Below are positions 63,506-64,000 of a stretch of DNA of 64,000 nt, in pieces. Numbering within the stretch: the first letter of the stretch is position 1; every line of letters starts with the position of its first letter. This stretch comes from Enhydrobacter sp. (GTDB taxonomy: Bacteria > Pseudomonadota > Alphaproteobacteria > Reyranellales > Reyranellaceae). The stretch spans positions 2,418,001 to 2,482,000 of the forward strand of contig NZ_CP126889.1 of the NCBI RefSeq assembly GCF_030246845.1. Reading direction: 5' to 3'. A model generated the notes under the pieces. It was not told the origin of the DNA. It was given only the letters and a program-made list of their open reading frames with translations, and did no database searches. Both the position numbers and the translations under genes were made by a program.

Positions 63506-63805
63506 TCAATCCTCGCCGAACTTGCCTTCGACGAGGGCGGAGAGGGCGGCCATGGCGTCGCTGGCCTGGCGGCCGGAACAGGCGAGCTCGATCTCGCTGC
63601 CTATCCCCGCGGCGAGCATCATCAGGCCCATGATGGAGAGACCGGACACTTCCTGTCCTTTGAAGCTCACGCGGACGATCGAATCGAACTGACTCGCCGT
63701 GCGAACGAACTTGGCGGCGGCACGGGCATGCAGGCCGCGCTTGTTGGCGATGCCGAGCGTACGCTTGAGCGCGCCGACGGCGGCGTCGACGGTGCCGTCG
63801 CTCAC
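63506..63805 (-). CDS. HPr family phosphocarrier protein
   Basis: This 99-residue HPr has the active His26 in KRGLHARAAAKF and a regulatory Ser57 in SGLSIMGLMMLAAG (the Ser46 equivalent). It relays phosphate from enzyme I to EIIA-Man. The GTG start at 63805 overlaps the EIIA stop (GTGA). The preserved regulatory Ser fits the HprK-linked PTS of alphaproteobacteria. No sugar permease EIIBC is seen, so a regulatory PTS is likely. Confidence 0.94.
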   Translation of the reverse strand: MSDGTVDAAVGALKRTLGIANKRGLHARAAAKFVRTASQFDSIVRVSFKGQEVSGLSIMGLMMLAAGIGSEIELACSGRQASDAMAALSALVEGKFGED

Positions 63806-64000
63806 GAAGCTTCCTTGGCGAGGATCCGCGAGGCGACGGCGATGTACTTGCGCCCGGCCTCCTGGGCCATGCGCACCGCCTCGGCGATCGGACGGTTACG
63901 CACACTGGCGAGCTTCACCAGCATCGGCAGGTTCACGCCCGCCAAAACCTCGATCCGCGCCTGCTCCATGATCGAGATCGCAAGGTTGGAGGGCGTGCCG
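63802..64000 (-). CDS. PTS EIIA-Man family protein (3' part only)
   Basis: The last 65 residues of the protein are visible, and the 5' part lies beyond base 64000. The fragment GTPSNLAISIMEQA, then EVLAGVNLPMLVKLASVRN, is characteristic of the mannose-family EIIA domain. The active His would be outside the window. It is coupled to HPr by a four-base overlap. Confidence 0.9.
   Translation of the reverse strand, partial: GTPSNLAISIMEQARIEVLAGVNLPMLVKLASVRNRPIAEAVRMAQEAGRKYIAVASRILAKEAS

Overview
This 64 kb window is high-GC chromosomal DNA from an alphaproteobacterium. The gene neighbourhoods point that way: pyrF-trpF-ridA-trpB-trpA followed by accD-folC; trxA-addA-addB-murU-amgK-tsaE; ahcY beside HPr and EIIA-Man; and rsmI-yraN-gshB with a divergent LpoA-like lipoprotein. 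The order Rhodospirillales or Hyphomicrobiales, for example a Reyranella-like organism, is a guess and not shown. Coding density is very high. Most neighbours overlap by 1-4 bases (ATGA or TGATG), no gene-free stretch exceeds about 250 bases, and no phage, insertion sequence, CRISPR array, rRNA or tRNA was seen.

Layout. 1-0.9 kb: a cut-off gene, a REP-like palindrome and two small proteins. 1.0-6.6 kb: a dipeptide/oligopeptide-type ABC importer, with the binding protein on + and dppBCDF-like genes on - converging on it. 6.7-15 kb: a HAD hydrolase, the LpoA-like lipoprotein, rsmI-yraN-SirB1-like-gshB-ankyrin-arfB, a CoA ligase, and a peroxiredoxin whose peroxidatic cysteine codon is UGA. 15-22.4 kb: an ion transporter, an SDR, and ugpQ plus ugpBAEC with a Pho box. 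22.5-34.5 kb: polysaccharide export lipoprotein, DsbD/redoxin pair, M20 carbamoylase-type hydrolase, class III cyclase, uronate dehydrogenase, N-carbamoyl-D-amino acid hydrolase, a guanidine exporter behind a guanidine-II riboswitch, an NTF2-like protein, an S49 peptidase and a methyltransferase. 34.6-44.1 kb: polyprenyl diphosphate synthase, glycerol kinase and a ribose-type ABC importer that carries two beta-propeller modules, one fused to a permease. 44.1-53 kb: pyrF, the trp genes with an embedded RidA protein, a metallo-hydrolase, a D,D-carboxypeptidase, accD and folC. 53-64 kb, all on -: trxA, addA, addB, murU, amgK, tsaE, ahcY, HPr and EIIA-Man.

How the genes work together. UgpBAEC with UgpQ, plus GlpK, form a glycerophosphodiester and glycerol-3-phosphate salvage route under predicted PhoB control. 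AmgK and MurU are the two cytoplasmic steps of direct MurNAc recycling to UDP-MurNAc, here co-transcribed with tsaE and the AddAB repair nuclease. TrpF, TrpB, TrpA and PyrF cover late tryptophan and pyrimidine synthesis. The Gdx gene is preceded by two ACGA-loop hairpins, the signature of a guanidine-II riboswitch.

The most notable observation is the peroxiredoxin at 14582-15064. An in-frame TGA sits exactly where the family has its catalytic cysteine, and a hairpin with a GU-initiated loop starts 15 bases downstream, which fits a bacterial SECIS. It is therefore read as a selenocysteine peroxiredoxin that ordinary gene calling would split in two. The second notable item is the permease/beta-propeller fusion in the sugar-type ABC operon, whose substrate and chemistry are unknown.
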